Of a DNA stretch of 64,000 nt, positions 53,098-63,579 are shown piece by piece. Origin of the DNA: Prosthecodimorpha hirschii (GTDB lineage Bacteria; Pseudomonadota; Alphaproteobacteria; Rhizobiales; Ancalomicrobiaceae). The stretch lies in NCBI RefSeq assembly GCF_001305515.1, contig NZ_LJYW01000001.1:5024001-5088000 (forward strand), read 5' to 3'. Numbering within the stretch: position 1 is the first letter of the stretch; each line of letters opens with the position of its first letter. The translations under genes and the position numbers were made by a program. Under the pieces are notes generated by a model that saw only the letters and a program-made list of their open reading frames with translations, was not told the origin of the DNA and made no database searches.

Positions 53098-54513
53098 ATG
53101 GTGGCAGCGATCATTCCCGTCATCCTGTGCGGCGGCTCCGGCTCGCGGCTCTGGCCGGCCTCGCGCGACAGTTTTCCGAAGCAGTTCCTGACCCTGGTCG
53201 GATCGGACTCGCTGTTCCAGGCGACGGTCCGCCGGGTGGCCGGCGCCGGCTACGGCGCGCCGATCGTGATCACCGGCGCCGACTATCGCTTCCTGGTCGC
53301 CGAGCAGATGCGCGCGCTCGGCATCGAAGGCGACATCGTGCTGGAGCCCTTGCGGCGGGACAGTTGCGCGGCGATCGCGGCGGCGGCGGAAATCGCGCTG
53401 CGGCGCGATCCCGCGGCGCTGGTCCTGGTGCTCGCCGCCGACCATGCCATTCCGGACGCGGCCTCCTTCCGGGCCCATGTCGAGCGTGGCCGGGTCGCCG
53501 CGGAGGCGGGCCGGATCGTGACCTTCGGCATCCGTCCGGACCGGCCGGCGACCGGCTACGGCTATATCCGGCCCGGCTCGCCGGTCGAGGGTGCTGAGGG
53601 CGTCAACGCCATCGCGGCCTTCGTCGAGAAGCCGGATCTGGCGACCGCCGAGCGCTACCTCGCCGACGGCTATCTTTGGAACTCCGGCAATTTCCTGTTC
53701 TCCGCCCGCGTCTTCCTGGACGAACTGGCGCGGCTGGCGCCGACCATCGCCGGCCCGGTCCGCGAGGCCGTGCAGAAGGCGTCGCGCGATCTCGATTTCC
53801 TGCGGCTCGACGGCGAGAGCTTCGGTCAGGCGACGGCGAAATCGGTCGACTATGCGGTGATGGAGAAGACCGACCGCGCCGCAGTGGTGCCGTCGGACTT
53901 CGCCTGGTCGGATATCGGCGCCTGGTCGGCGATCTGGGACCTCGCCGAAAAGGATGCCGACGGCAATGCGGCGTCCGGGGAGGCCGTCTTCGTCGGCGCG
54001 CGCAACTGCTATGTCGGGTCGCCGGACCTGCTGACCGCGGTGATCGGCCTCGACGACGTGGTCGTCGTGACCACCAAGGACGCGGTCCTGGTGACGGCAC
54101 GCGACCGTGCCGAGGAGGTCAAGGCGGTGGTGCAGCAGCTGACCGCGGCCCGCCGCCGCGAGGCGACCGAGCACCGCATGTCCTACCGGCCCTGGGGCAA
54201 TTTCGAATCGATCGACCGCGGCACGCGCTATCAGGTCAAGCGGATCACGGTCCATCCCGGCGGCAAGCTCTCGCTGCAAAGCCATCTGCACCGCTCGGAG
54301 CATTGGGTGGTCGTGTCCGGCACCGCGCAGGTCACCGTCGGCGACGATGTCCGCCTGCTGACCGAGAACCAGTCGATCTATATCCCGCTCGGCGCCGTGC
54401 ACCGGCTGGAGAATCCCGGGCACATCCCGCTGGAGATCATCGAGGTCCAGTCCGGGCCCTATCTCGGCGAGGACGACATCCGCCGCTACGAGGACGACTA
54501 CAAGCGGGTCTGA
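53098..54513 (+). CDS. manC: Mannose-1-phosphate guanylyltransferase/mannose-6-phosphate isomerase
   Basis: A bifunctional type II enzyme of 471 residues. The nucleotidyl transferase domain shows ILCGGSGSRLWPASR, FPKQFLTLVG, FVEKPDLATAERYL and WNSGNFLFSARVF. The C-terminal cupin domain has RPWGNFESIDRGTRYQVKRI, GGKLSLQSHLHRSEHWVVVSG-type metal motifs and IEVQSGPYLGEDDIRRYEDDY. It makes GDP-mannose. The start at 53098 follows the manB stop closely. The final codons Y-K-R-V and the stop begin a tandem repeat of about 32 bp that continues downstream. Confidence 0.95.
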   Translation: MVAAIIPVILCGGSGSRLWPASRDSFPKQFLTLVGSDSLFQATVRRVAGAGYGAPIVITGADYRFLVAEQMRALGIEGDIVLEPLRRDSCAAIAAAAEIALRRDPAALVLVLAADHAIPDAASFRAHVERGRVAAEAGRIVTFGIRPDRPATGYGYIRPGSPVEGAEGVNAIAAFVEKPDLATAERYLADGYLWNSGNFLFSARVFLDELARLAPTIAGPVREAVQKASRDLDFLRLDGESFGQATAKSVDYAVMEKTDRAAVVPSDFAWSDIGAWSAIWDLAEKDADGNAASGEAVFVGARNCYVGSPDLLTAVIGLDDVVVVTTKDAVLVTARDRAEEVKAVVQQLTAARRREATEHRMSYRPWGNFESIDRGTRYQVKRITVHPGGKLSLQSHLHRSEHWVVVSGTAQVTVGDDVRLLTENQSIYIPLGAVHRLENPGHIPLEIIEVQSGPYLGEDDIRRYEDDYKRV

Positions 54514-54628
54514 GCGGCCGGCTCACGCCGGCCAAGCGGGTCCGAGCGGGCGGTTCACGGCCGGCCAAGCGGGTCTGAGGGGCCAGCTCACGCCGGCCAA
54601 GCGAGTCTCAGCGGCCGGCGCACGCCGG
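54502..54628 (+). repeat. Four-unit ~32-bp tandem repeat from the end of manC
   Basis: Units begin with AAGCGGGTC-type sequence at 54502, 54534, 54567 and 54599 (periods 32-33). The first unit contains the last manC codons and stop. Each unit also holds a hairpin such as GGCCGGC-TCAC-GCCGGCC. The repeated hairpins may protect the mRNA end or limit read-through toward the convergent gene; no T-run is present. Confidence 0.85.
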
Positions 54629-54645
54629 CGGCAGGATGACGGCGG

Positions 54646-55557
54646 TCAGAGCGCCGTCTCCTCGATCTTGCGGGCCTGCGCCATCAGCCCGAGAACGATG
54701 CCGCCCGCGATGACGCCGAAGCCGATGAACACCCAGATGTCGAGCGGTTCGCCGAAGACCCAATAGCCGATCACGGCGATCAGGGGCACGCGCAGGAAGT
54801 CGAGCGGCATGACCAGCAGCGCCTCGCCCAGATGCAAGGCCCGCGACAGGCACAGCTGCGAGAGCAGGCCGGAGACGGCCAGCGTCAGGCAGGCCAGCAG
54901 GCCATGGCTGTCGAGGGCGGCGAAGCCCGGCTGGGCTGCCGGCCAGAAGGCGCTGCCGACCGCGTTCAGGGTCAGCTGAATCACCATCATCCAGAACAGG
55001 ATGGCGAAGGTCGTCTCGGTGCGGGTCAGTCGCCGGGTCAACAGCACCGACAGCCCGAAGCCGAGGGCGGCGCAGAGCGGCAGCAGCGCGGTGGCGTCGA
55101 AGGTCGACGGCGACGGACGCAGGATGATCAAGACGCCGATGATGCAGGCGAAGACGCCGACCATCGTCATGCGGCCGATCTTCTCGCCGAGGATCGGGAA
55201 GGCGAGCAGGGCCGCCCAGGCCGGTGCGGTGAATTCCAGCGAGAAGACCGTGGCCAGCGGCAGCAGGCCGATCGACACGGTCCAGAAGACGCCCGCCGAG
55301 GCGTGGGCGACGTTGCGCGGGATATGCCGGTAGGCCCGGCGGATATCCAGCCCGCGCGCCAGGGCAGGGCGGATCGCGAGCGCACCGAGGAGCAGCAGAA
55401 GGCCCCCGCCGGTGCGGACGATGTTGATCTGCAGCGGCGGCAGGGTTCCCGACAGGACACGGATCGAAAGGGCCGCGCCCACGAATGCCAGGAGAGCGCC
55501 CGCCATCAGGGCGGCGACGGCTACGATCGGGGATGCCTTGGCCGTATCTGTCGTCAC
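54646..55557 (-). CDS. EamA-family DMT transporter
   Basis: A 303-residue membrane protein with ten hydrophobic segments in two EamA repeats. A GTG at 55557 is favoured, as GGAGGA stands ahead of it. Marks are NIVRTGGGLLLLLGALAI, LEFTAPAWAALLAFPILGEKIG, SALSALCLSRAL-like LLSQLCLSRALHLGEA and FGEPLDIWVFIGFGVIAGG. Such proteins export or import amino acids, purines or other metabolites. It follows the carbamoyltransferase-like gene by about 23 bp on the same strand, and both are probably on one transcript. The substrate could be the product of that enzyme. Confidence 0.85.
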   Translation of the reverse strand: MTTDTAKASPIVAVAALMAGALLAFVGAALSIRVLSGTLPPLQINIVRTGGGLLLLLGALAIRPALARGLDIRRAYRHIPRNVAHASAGVFWTVSIGLLPLATVFSLEFTAPAWAALLAFPILGEKIGRMTMVGVFACIIGVLIILRPSPSTFDATALLPLCAALGFGLSVLLTRRLTRTETTFAILFWMMVIQLTLNAVGSAFWPAAQPGFAALDSHGLLACLTLAVSGLLSQLCLSRALHLGEALLVMPLDFLRVPLIAVIGYWVFGEPLDIWVFIGFGVIAGGIVLGLMAQARKIEETAL

Positions 55558-55580
55558 CCCCGCGTCGTCCTCCGCCGGTT

Positions 55581-56567
55581 TCAGACGGCCGACAATGCCC
55601 TGTCGAGGATCGCCATCCGCATGAACTTCGAGAGGCGAACCTGCTCGAAATACCGTGCGTTGTCCAGGTCGTCGCATGATGGATCGATCTCGTCCTGGCG
55701 GGGCAATGGGTGGTAGAGCAGCGCCGAGGAGTTGAGCCGGTCGATCTTCTCCTGGGTGATCACATGGCTGTCCGGCGTCCGGCGCGGCGACACATAATCG
55801 GTGTTCGGCGCTTCGCCAATATCCGACATGTCGTAGGGCGCCATCATGATCGCGTCGCAGCCGGTCAAGGCGTCGTTCACGTCGCTGATCTGGCGGAACC
55901 GGATCTGGTGGCGGGTGAAGGTCTCGATCAGGTCCTCCGGCACCGGCACATGCGACGGCGGGCAGAAGACGATCTCGGTCGGGTGCTCGTGGCGCAGCAG
56001 CTGCACCAGCGAGCGGACCGTCCGGCCGCGCGGATCCCCGCCGATCGCGATCGACCGGCCCCGGATCCGGCCGAGGCCGCGGCGCAGGGCGAAGATGTCG
56101 ATCAGCGCCTGGCTGGGATGCTCGTTCCAGCCGTCGCCGGCATTGATCACCGGCACGCGCGACTTCGCCGCCATGCGCGCCGCCGCGCCGTTCTCGAAAT
56201 GGCGGACGACGATCGCATCGCACAGATTGGAGAAGACGGCCGCGCAATCCTCGAGCGTCTCGCCGCTGCGCTTGTTCGAGCGCGAGGCGGTCATGTCCTC
56301 GATGCCGATGGCGTGGGAGCCGAGCGCCACGGTCGCGACCTGGAAGCCGACGCGGGTGCGCGTGCTCGGCTGGAAGAACAGCAGGGCGACGGCCCGTCCC
56401 GCAGCCCGCCCGATCGGCCCGATGCCGGTTTCGAAGGCCTCCGCCATTTCGCAATAGCGGTCGATATCGTCGCCGTCGATCGTCGCTGCCGAGAGCATAT
56501 GGTGGGAAGGATGTCGGGAATCCTGGCGCGCACGGTGGGAGCCCGCCCCCGAATACATGAATGCCAT
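55581..56567 (-). CDS. Aspartate carbamoyltransferase-like protein
   Basis: A 328-residue member of the aspartate/ornithine carbamoyltransferase family. The carbamoyl-phosphate loop FFQPSTRTRVGFQVA, the mobile loop SRSNKRSGETLEDC with Lys, HPSQALIDIFAL and the C-terminal YHPLPRQDEIDPSCDD are all present. The layout fits ATCase more than OTCase. Genomes of this kind usually keep pyrB next to pyrC, but here the neighbour is a DMT transporter, so this may be a paralogue with a different acceptor. The start at 56567 is chosen for length. The upstream gap 56620-56720 is AT-rich and likely holds the promoter. Confidence 0.8.
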   Translation of the reverse strand: MAFMYSGAGSHRARQDSRHPSHHMLSAATIDGDDIDRYCEMAEAFETGIGPIGRAAGRAVALLFFQPSTRTRVGFQVATVALGSHAIGIEDMTASRSNKRSGETLEDCAAVFSNLCDAIVVRHFENGAAARMAAKSRVPVINAGDGWNEHPSQALIDIFALRRGLGRIRGRSIAIGGDPRGRTVRSLVQLLRHEHPTEIVFCPPSHVPVPEDLIETFTRHQIRFRQISDVNDALTGCDAIMMAPYDMSDIGEAPNTDYVSPRRTPDSHVITQEKIDRLNSSALLYHPLPRQDEIDPSCDDLDNARYFEQVRLSKFMRMAILDRALSAV

Positions 56568-56779
56568 GGTGTCGGCCTCTTGGTCGGGTCCGCCGCCGCA
56601 CGGGCGAACCTTCAAGGGGATTTAACCAAAGGGTCAGGCCGATCGGAACATGATTAACGATTCGTTACCGCGATATATGGAAATGTGGTTAAAAAACAGA
56701 GTTAATTACGCATAGTCATAGGGAGAACTGCGTAGGAAACGGCGCCGTTTCGCTGGATGGCGGGGTGCGGGGCGGCCGG

Positions 56780-58792
56780 TCAGGCGGCCGAATGCGCGTT
56801 CACCGCACCGCTGCGGCGCGGCGGCCGGGAGGTGGGCTGGATCGGCGCATTGATGGTCTCGCGCAGACGCTCGGCGGAGAGCGGGCGCGAGAAGAGATAG
56901 CCCTGGACGGCATTCACGCCGAGGCGCGACGCGGAATCGAGCTGTTCGGCCGTTTCGATCCCCTCGGCGACCAGTTCCATCCGCAGGTCGCGGGTGATCT
57001 GCACGACGCCGCGGACGATGGCCGCCGACCGGCGCGACCCGACCAGGTTGCGCGAGAAGACCCGATCCAGCTTCAGCTTCGAGAACGGGAATTCGTGCAG
57101 ATAGCCGAGCGAGGAGAAGCCGGTGCCGAAATCGTCGAGCGCCACGCCGATCTGCTGGCGGCGCAGGGCCGAGATCAGCGACAGCGCCTCCTCGGCATCC
57201 TCGATCAGCACGCTTTCGGTGACCTCGAGTTCCAGCCGGTAGGCGGCGAGACCGGTCGCGGCCAGACACTGCAGAACCGTCTCGATCAACGCCTCGCCGT
57301 CCTTGAACTGAACCGGCGACAGGTTGACGGCGACATTGATGTCGGAGCGCCAGAAGGTCGCTTCCCGGCAGGCCTCGCGGATGACCCAGGCGCCGATCGG
57401 CACGATCAGCCCGGTGGCTTCGGCGAGCGGAATGAAGACCGACGGCGGAATCACGCCGCGGCGCGGGTGGTTCCAGCGCAGCAGCGCCTCGCAGCAGACG
57501 GTCCGGCCGTCGCTCGGATTGACGATCGGCTGATAGACCAGCTCGAACTGGTTCTCCTCCATCGCCACCTGGAGATCGGCAAGCAGCTCCATGCGCTCGT
57601 GATAGACGGCGGAGAACTGCGCCTCGTAGCCGACCACGCTGCCGGCGGACCGGCGCTTGGCGGCATAGAGCGCCAGATCGGCGTGGCGCATCAATTCGTC
57701 GAGATAGCTTCCGTCGCGCGGCGCGACCGCATAGCCGATGCTCGCCCCGCAGGTGACCCGCGTCAGGTCGAGCAGGATGGGCTTGCCCAGGCAGTCCGCC
57801 ACCCGCTGGGCGGTGGCGGCGATGCCGGCGGGGGTGTCGGCTTCCGCCAGCACCAGGAACTCGTCGCCGCCGATGCGGGAAATGCAGTCCTCGGCGCCGA
57901 GGATGGTGCGCAGGCGTTCGGCGGTCTCCAGCAGCACCTTGTCGCCGGCCGGATGGCCGAGCGTGTCGTTCACGTCCTTGAAGCGGTCGAGATCGATCGC
58001 CAGGAGACCGAGGCAGCGCGACGGATCCAGGCTGCCGAGGGCCTGCTCGAGCCGTTCGAAAAAGGCCGAGCGGTTGAGGAGACCGGTCAGAGGATCGCGC
58101 AGCGCCAGCCGCTCGAGCTTGGCCTGGGCGCGATGGCGCGAGACGATCGTGTCGTAGACCTTCCGGCACATCACGATCGTGCTCGCATAGAGCGCGCAGA
58201 TCATGGCGCCGAGGGCGAGGTGCACCAGGTCGCCGGCCAGGACCAGGGCGCCGACGAACGGAAAGCAGGTCGCCGAGATCTGGCCGACGGTGATCAGCGG
58301 CCGGCTGGCATTGCGCGACGAGATGCCGGCCACATAGGCGATGACGCAGCATCCGACCAGAAATTCCGCCGGGGTGCCGGCATGCTTGAGCGAGGCATAG
58401 CCCCCCGACAGGCCGACCACGGCCGCGAAGCCCCAGGCGCCCGCCAGCGCCGCCAGCTCCCAGCGTCGCGTCGCGACCCGGTCGGCCGGATTCTGCGGGC
58501 TGCGGATATAGGCGACGTTGGCGATGACCCGGGCGATGCCGATCGCCAGGAAGGCCGCGAGAAACAGCCGGAACACGCCGTCGCCGCTGATGTCGGCGGC
58601 GACCTCCACGACGACGAGCGCCACCAGGGTGGCGACCAGCATCGATTTCGGCGTTGCATAGAGAGCGGCGACAAGACTGAATCGCAATGCGGCTTCCGCT
58701 TGCGATTCTTCTCGCCCCCAATCCTCGATCGGTCTGAACGACCTCAATGCCTCTCTCCACGCGGAACAATCCAGGCAGAGGCAACATCTCAT
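56780..58792 (-). CDS. Membrane GGDEF-EAL cyclic-di-GMP enzyme
   Basis: A 670-residue protein. The N-terminal 210 residues include five to six hydrophobic segments (VATLVALVVVEVAADI, LFLAAFLAIGIARVIANVAY). The GGDEF domain (residues ~225-395) has the intact active site RIGGDEFLVL. The EAL domain (~405-645) carries EALLRW, NLSPVQF, LEVTESVL, DDFGTGFSSL, AEGIETAEQL and QGYLFSRPL, so both domains could be active. It could make or break cyclic-di-GMP, which often controls exopolysaccharide synthesis. Polysaccharide precursor genes lie on both sides. The input signal is unknown. Confidence 0.93.
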   Translation of the reverse strand: MRCCLCLDCSAWREALRSFRPIEDWGREESQAEAALRFSLVAALYATPKSMLVATLVALVVVEVAADISGDGVFRLFLAAFLAIGIARVIANVAYIRSPQNPADRVATRRWELAALAGAWGFAAVVGLSGGYASLKHAGTPAEFLVGCCVIAYVAGISSRNASRPLITVGQISATCFPFVGALVLAGDLVHLALGAMICALYASTIVMCRKVYDTIVSRHRAQAKLERLALRDPLTGLLNRSAFFERLEQALGSLDPSRCLGLLAIDLDRFKDVNDTLGHPAGDKVLLETAERLRTILGAEDCISRIGGDEFLVLAEADTPAGIAATAQRVADCLGKPILLDLTRVTCGASIGYAVAPRDGSYLDELMRHADLALYAAKRRSAGSVVGYEAQFSAVYHERMELLADLQVAMEENQFELVYQPIVNPSDGRTVCCEALLRWNHPRRGVIPPSVFIPLAEATGLIVPIGAWVIREACREATFWRSDINVAVNLSPVQFKDGEALIETVLQCLAATGLAAYRLELEVTESVLIEDAEEALSLISALRRQQIGVALDDFGTGFSSLGYLHEFPFSKLKLDRVFSRNLVGSRRSAAIVRGVVQITRDLRMELVAEGIETAEQLDSASRLGVNAVQGYLFSRPLSAERLRETINAPIQPTSRPPRRSGAVNAHSAA

Positions 58793-59119
58793 CGGTCAGT
58801 GAATAATTCGTCATCGAAACAGTCAAAATTGAAAATCGGAGGTTTTATAGACGTCTCGACGCGGAAGGCGTTACGTGTCGAGATACTGCCCTGGGTCGGT
58901 GGTCGACTTGGCGGCTGCGCGGAATACAAGCATATCGAAAAAATATGCCCGCAGTGGTGGTGGTTGCGTCGGCGTGGTGTCAGGATATTGACAGACGGCC
59001 TTCCGCTGGCGATGGGCTCGGTCTAGTTTCCCGATCCGCGGCGTATGGTGCCCGGGGTTCGGCGGATGGACCGCCGAGAGGTCGAGTGCGTCGAAGTCGG
59101 ATAGCCAAGAGGTTGTTGC
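58793..59119. other. Divergent gap between the GGDEF-EAL gene and rmlC
   Basis: No gene is supported. The left third is AT-rich and should hold the promoter of the GGDEF-EAL gene. TTGACA occurs at 58988-58993, but no good -10 lies 16-18 bases on, so I do not assign an rml promoter. Confidence 0.45.
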
Positions 59120-59689
59120 GTGTCCCGGCCCCTTTACATCGTGCCCAAACGATATGGCGACGAACGCGGTTGGTTTTCGGAGACCTGGAACGAGCGGGAC
59201 TTTGGGCAGGCCGGCGTGACGACGCGCTTCGTGCAGGACAACCAGTCCCTGTCGCGGCGCGCCGGCACGATCCGCGGCCTTCATTTCCAGGCGCCGCCCT
59301 TTGCCCAGGCCAAGCTGGTCCGGGTTCTGGCGGGCGCGATCCTCGATGTCGTCGTCGACATCCGGGCCGGTTCGCCGACCTATGGCCGCTTCGAGGCGGT
59401 GCGGCTGACCGCCGAGGGCGGCGAACAGCTGTTCGTCCCGGCCGGCTTCGCCCATGGTTTCGTCACCCTGGAGCCGGACAGCATCGTCTTCTACAAGGTC
59501 GACGCCTACTATGACCGCGCGTCCGACGGCGGCGTCTTTTTCGGCGATCCGGCGATCGGGATCGACTGGGGCATCGGCGCGGACGACGCCACCGTGTCCG
59601 ACCGCGACCGCGCCCTGCCGCCGCTGGCGGCGTTGAAAAGTCCGTTCGCTTATGACGGGGAGCCGCTCGGCCCGATCCGGCCGGCGTGA
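59120..59689 (+). CDS. rmlC: dTDP-4-dehydrorhamnose 3,5-epimerase
   Basis: A 189-residue cupin-fold epimerase from a GTG. Marks are [36 protein letters not shown] with the catalytic His, [16 protein letters not shown] and [12 protein letters not shown] with a second His. It epimerises dTDP-4-keto-6-deoxyglucose at C3 and C5 on the way to dTDP-L-rhamnose. It is the first of four rml genes in order C-B-D-A. AGAGG lies upstream. Usual length and all active-site residues are present. Confidence 0.94.
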   Translation: MSRPLYIVPKRYGDERGWFSETWNERDFGQAGVTTRFVQDNQSLSRRAGTIRGLHFQAPPFAQAKLVRVLAGAILDVVVDIRAGSPTYGRFEAVRLTAEGGEQLFVPAGFAHGFVTLEPDSIVFYKVDAYYDRASDGGVFFGDPAIGIDWGIGADDATVSDRDRALPPLAALKSPFAYDGEPLGPIRPA

Positions 59690-59724
59690 ACGAGAGGTCC
59701 GGTTCGAGCCGGGCGAGGGGAACC

Positions 59725-60780
59725 ATGCGCATCATCGTGACCGGCGGCGCCGGTTTTATCGGATCCGCCGTGATCCGCCACCTGATCGGCGATCTCGGGC
59801 TGTCGGTGGTCAATGTCGACAAGCTGACCTATGCGGCCAACCTGGCCTCGGTCGCCGCCGTGTCCGACCGGCCCGGCTACGCCTTCGTCCACGCCGACAT
59901 CACCGACCGGGCCGCCATGGACGCGGTCTTCCGCCGCTTCGCACCCGACGCGGTGATCAATCTGGCGGCCGAGAGCCATGTCGACCGGTCGATCGATGCC
60001 CCGGACGCCTTCCTGACCACCAATGTCCTCGGCACCGCCACGCTGATGCAGGCGGCGCGGTCCTGGCTCGACGGGGAGGGGCGCGACAAGGCCGACCGCT
60101 TCCGTTTCCTCCAGGTCTCCACCGACGAGGTCTACGGCTCGCTCGGCGAGACCGGCCTCTTCACCGAGGAGACCCCCTACGACCCGTCCTCGCCCTATTC
60201 GGCCAGCAAGGCGGCCGCCGATCACCTCGCCATGGCCTGGCACCGCACCTACGGCTTTCCGGCGCTGGTCTCCAACTGCTCGAACAATTACGGGCCGTAT
60301 CACTTCCCCGAGAAACTGATCCCGCTGATCATCCTGAACGCGCTCGACGGCAAGCCGCTGCCGGTCTATGGCGACGGCCGCCAGGTGCGCGACTGGCTCT
60401 ATGTCGAGGATCACGCCCGCGGGCTGGTCACGATCCTGACCGAGGGCCGGCCCGGCCGGAAATACAATGTCGGCGGCGGCAACGAGCGCACCAATATCGA
60501 GGTCGTGCGGGCCATCTGCGCCGTGCTCGACCGGCTGAAGCCGGGCGCGGCGCCGCATGACCGCCTGATCCGCCACGTCGCCGACCGGCCGGGTCACGAC
60601 CGGCGCTATGCGATCGACGCCGGCCGGATCGAGGCCGAACTCGGCTGGCGCGCCGCGGTCGATTTCGAGACCGGCATCGAACGGACGGTCGCCTGGTATC
60701 TGGACCGGCGCGACTGGTGGGAGCCGATCCGCAGCGGCGTCTATCAGGGCGGTCGGCTCGGCCTGGCGGCGGCCCGATGA
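59725..60780 (+). CDS. rmlB: dTDP-glucose 4,6-dehydratase
   Basis: A 351-residue extended short-chain dehydrogenase. NAD motif [20 protein letters not shown] [26 protein letters not shown]; catalytic Thr-Asp-Glu in [12 protein letters not shown]; YxxxK in [12 protein letters not shown]; and [19 protein letters not shown] are all seen. It converts dTDP-glucose to dTDP-4-keto-6-deoxyglucose. GAGGGG stands before the ATG at 59725. It follows rmlC by 35 bp and its stop overlaps the rmlD start. Confidence 0.96.
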   Translation: MRIIVTGGAGFIGSAVIRHLIGDLGLSVVNVDKLTYAANLASVAAVSDRPGYAFVHADITDRAAMDAVFRRFAPDAVINLAAESHVDRSIDAPDAFLTTNVLGTATLMQAARSWLDGEGRDKADRFRFLQVSTDEVYGSLGETGLFTEETPYDPSSPYSASKAAADHLAMAWHRTYGFPALVSNCSNNYGPYHFPEKLIPLIILNALDGKPLPVYGDGRQVRDWLYVEDHARGLVTILTEGRPGRKYNVGGGNERTNIEVVRAICAVLDRLKPGAAPHDRLIRHVADRPGHDRRYAIDAGRIEAELGWRAAVDFETGIERTVAWYLDRRDWWEPIRSGVYQGGRLGLAAAR

Positions 60781-61738
60781 CGCTTCGGCTGTTCGTCACC
60801 GGGGCGACCGGACAGGTCGCCACCGCGCTCACCGAAGCCGGGCCGCGGCGCGGGCTGACCGTGACGGCGATCGGGCGGCCGGACCTCGATCTGGAGACCG
60901 CCGACGCGGACGCGGTGACGCGGCTGATCGAAGCCTCGGGCGCCGATGTCGTGGTGTCGGCGGCCGCCTACACGGCGGTCGACCGCGCCGAGAGCGAGCC
61001 GGACCGGGCCTTCAGGATCAATCGCGACGGCGCGGCGGCCGTCGCGCGCGCCGCGGCCCGTCTCGGCCTGCCGCTCCTGCATCTCTCCACCGACTATGTC
61101 TTCGACGGCAGCAAGCCGGAGCCCTATCGGGAGAGCGACCCGACCGCGCCGCTCGGCGTCTACGGCCGCTCCAAGCGGGACGGGGAGCTCGCCGTGCTGG
61201 AGGCGCATCCGTCCGCGCTGGTGCTGCGCACGGCCTGGGTCTACGGCCCGACGGGGGCGAACTTCCTGCGCACCATGCTGCGGCTGGCCGGCGAGCGCGA
61301 GCGCCTGCGCGTGGTCGACGACCAGATCGGCAATCCGACCTCGGCCCTCGACATCGCCGAGGCGCTGATCGATCTCGCGCTCAAGGCGACCGCACCGGCG
61401 GATACGCCGGCGATCGGGGCCGGAGCCCCGAAACGAGTCCAATCGCCCGCCATGGGTGGCATTTTCCATATGACGGCCGCCGGCGAAACCAGCTGGTGCG
61501 GCTTCGCGCGCGCCATCATGGCAGGGTCAGCCGCGCGCGGTGCGCGCGCCGTGCCGGTCGATGCGATCGGCACGGCCGACTATCCGACCCCGGCGCGCCG
61601 TCCCGCCAATTCCCGGCTCGACTGCAGCCGGCTCGCCGAGCATTGGGCCGTCCGTCTGCCGGACTGGCGGCACGGTCTCGGCACCGTCCTCGACCGGCTG
61701 CTGCCGCCCCTGTCTTCGAAGGAAACGAGATCGCCATC

Positions 61739-61742
<4 letters not shown>
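60777..61742 (+). CDS. rmlD: dTDP-4-dehydrorhamnose reductase
   Basis: A 321-residue reductase with NADPH motif [28 protein letters not shown], the catalytic STDYVFDG and YGRSKRDGE (YxxxK), and [19 protein letters not shown]. It makes dTDP-L-rhamnose in the last step of the pathway. The start overlaps the rmlB stop as ATGA and its stop overlaps the rmlA start. A short insertion around residues 205-225 ([20 protein letters not shown]) is rich in small residues and seems extra to the family. Confidence 0.94.
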
Positions 61743-62608
<866 letters not shown>

Positions 62609-63007
62609 CGCCGCCGGCGCCCCCGCTGGCCCCCCCCCCCCCGCGGGCCCCCTCTGCGTCGCCGGGATGCCCTCCGGTGCGCGCGCCTCGCGTGAGCCGG
62701 GGCGCCCGGCGTGACGGACCGTCCGGCGCGACAGGAACCCCCAGCCGCCCGGGAGCCTGCCTAAGCCCGCCCGCCCGCGGGCCGTCCGGCGCCCGCAGCC
62801 GCCCGCCGGTCTTCCAAAGCCTGCCCGCCCGCGGGTCGGCCAGTGCCGACCCGCCAGAATGGTAAACCGACCGTATCGACCGGTCGGCCGATGCGCGATT
62901 CAGCATCTGATTACCCAAACGATCGAAACCGTTCCGATATTCAAAGTCGTCAACCCGATCTTTTTGGCTGCTCAGGCACTCTCTCGTCAGAAATAACGGG
63001 GGATGAC
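62609..63007. other. Gap after rmlA with a C13 homopolymer and an AT-rich right end
   Basis: 62630-62642 is a run of 13 C. Up to about 62840 the sequence is very GC-rich and I see no gene. From about 62890 it turns AT-richer (GAACCGTTCCGATATTCAAAG and on) and probably carries the promoter of the small gene at 63008. Confidence 0.5.
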
Positions 63008-63232
63008 ATGAAAATTCCGTTTATTGCGACCGCGATGGCCGGCTTCTTGGTCGGTTTTGCTTCTCAGCCGAGTGACGCGCATTTCTCGACGGTGTTCGGC
63101 CCGCTGAGGGCGGTTCTGGCCGGCGCGGAACCGACGCCGAGCGCCGCCGGCGGCCCGCTCTGCCGCATGGAAGCCATCGACCGCGCCGCGGTGCAGATGG
63201 ATGAGATCGTCCGCCTGCAGCCGGTCGACTGA
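63008..63232 (+). CDS. Small secreted peptide of unknown function
   Basis: A 74-residue protein starting at an ATG preceded by GGGGA. The N-terminus KIPFIATAMAGFLVGFASQPSDA looks like a signal peptide cut before HFSTVF. The rest has one Cys (GGPLCRME) and an acidic helix (AAVQMDEIVRLQ). I know no family. The AT-richer upstream region supports a promoter and hence a real gene. It is isolated between the rml operon and the rRNA operon. Confidence 0.55.
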   Translation: MKIPFIATAMAGFLVGFASQPSDAHFSTVFGPLRAVLAGAEPTPSAAGGPLCRMEAIDRAAVQMDEIVRLQPVD

Positions 63233-63550
63233 GCGAGGCCCGATCGGAGCGGCCCGCTCCGATCCTCCGATCCGAAGAATGCGCGGGCGCACGAGACCGC
63301 GCGGAGCCTCGGCCGGCTCCTTCGGAGCAACCGACGGTCCGCTTGGATGGCCGCGAAGGCCGTCGCCGACGCGCCCGGCGCCCGGTCGGGTCCGCCGCGA
63401 GCCGGGGCGGCCGCACGTGACGGGCGGGATCGTTCGACCGCCACCCTCTGGCCAGACCCGCAAGCCTGTGGAAAACTCCGGAAAGCGGCGGCGCGCCTGG
63501 AGATTCGGGTCGGGCCCCGCCTGCCCATGAAGATTTTTTGACGACCCGTG

Positions 63551-63579
63551 TTGACACCCCGGGGTGATGGGCTTAGAAC
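63551..63579 (+). promoter_or_regulatory. rRNA operon promoter
   Basis: TTGACA at 63551-63556 and TAGAAC at 63574-63579 are separated by the optimal 17 bases. The sequence resembles the main rrn promoter of Rhizobiales (TTGACACCC with a GGGG spacer). It lies at the start of a rRNA leader-like stretch. The gap 63233-63550 before it holds no recognised gene. Confidence 0.82.

Noticed and set aside
54646..56601. One long minus-strand frame joining the DMT transporter and sequence over the carbamoyltransferase gene
   Set aside because: The upstream half is a shadow of the carbamoyltransferase in another frame; the transporter has its own ribosome site and GTG start.
58988..59025. Sigma-70 promoter for rmlC from TTGACA at 58988
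   Set aside because: No acceptable -10 box occurs 16-18 bases downstream.
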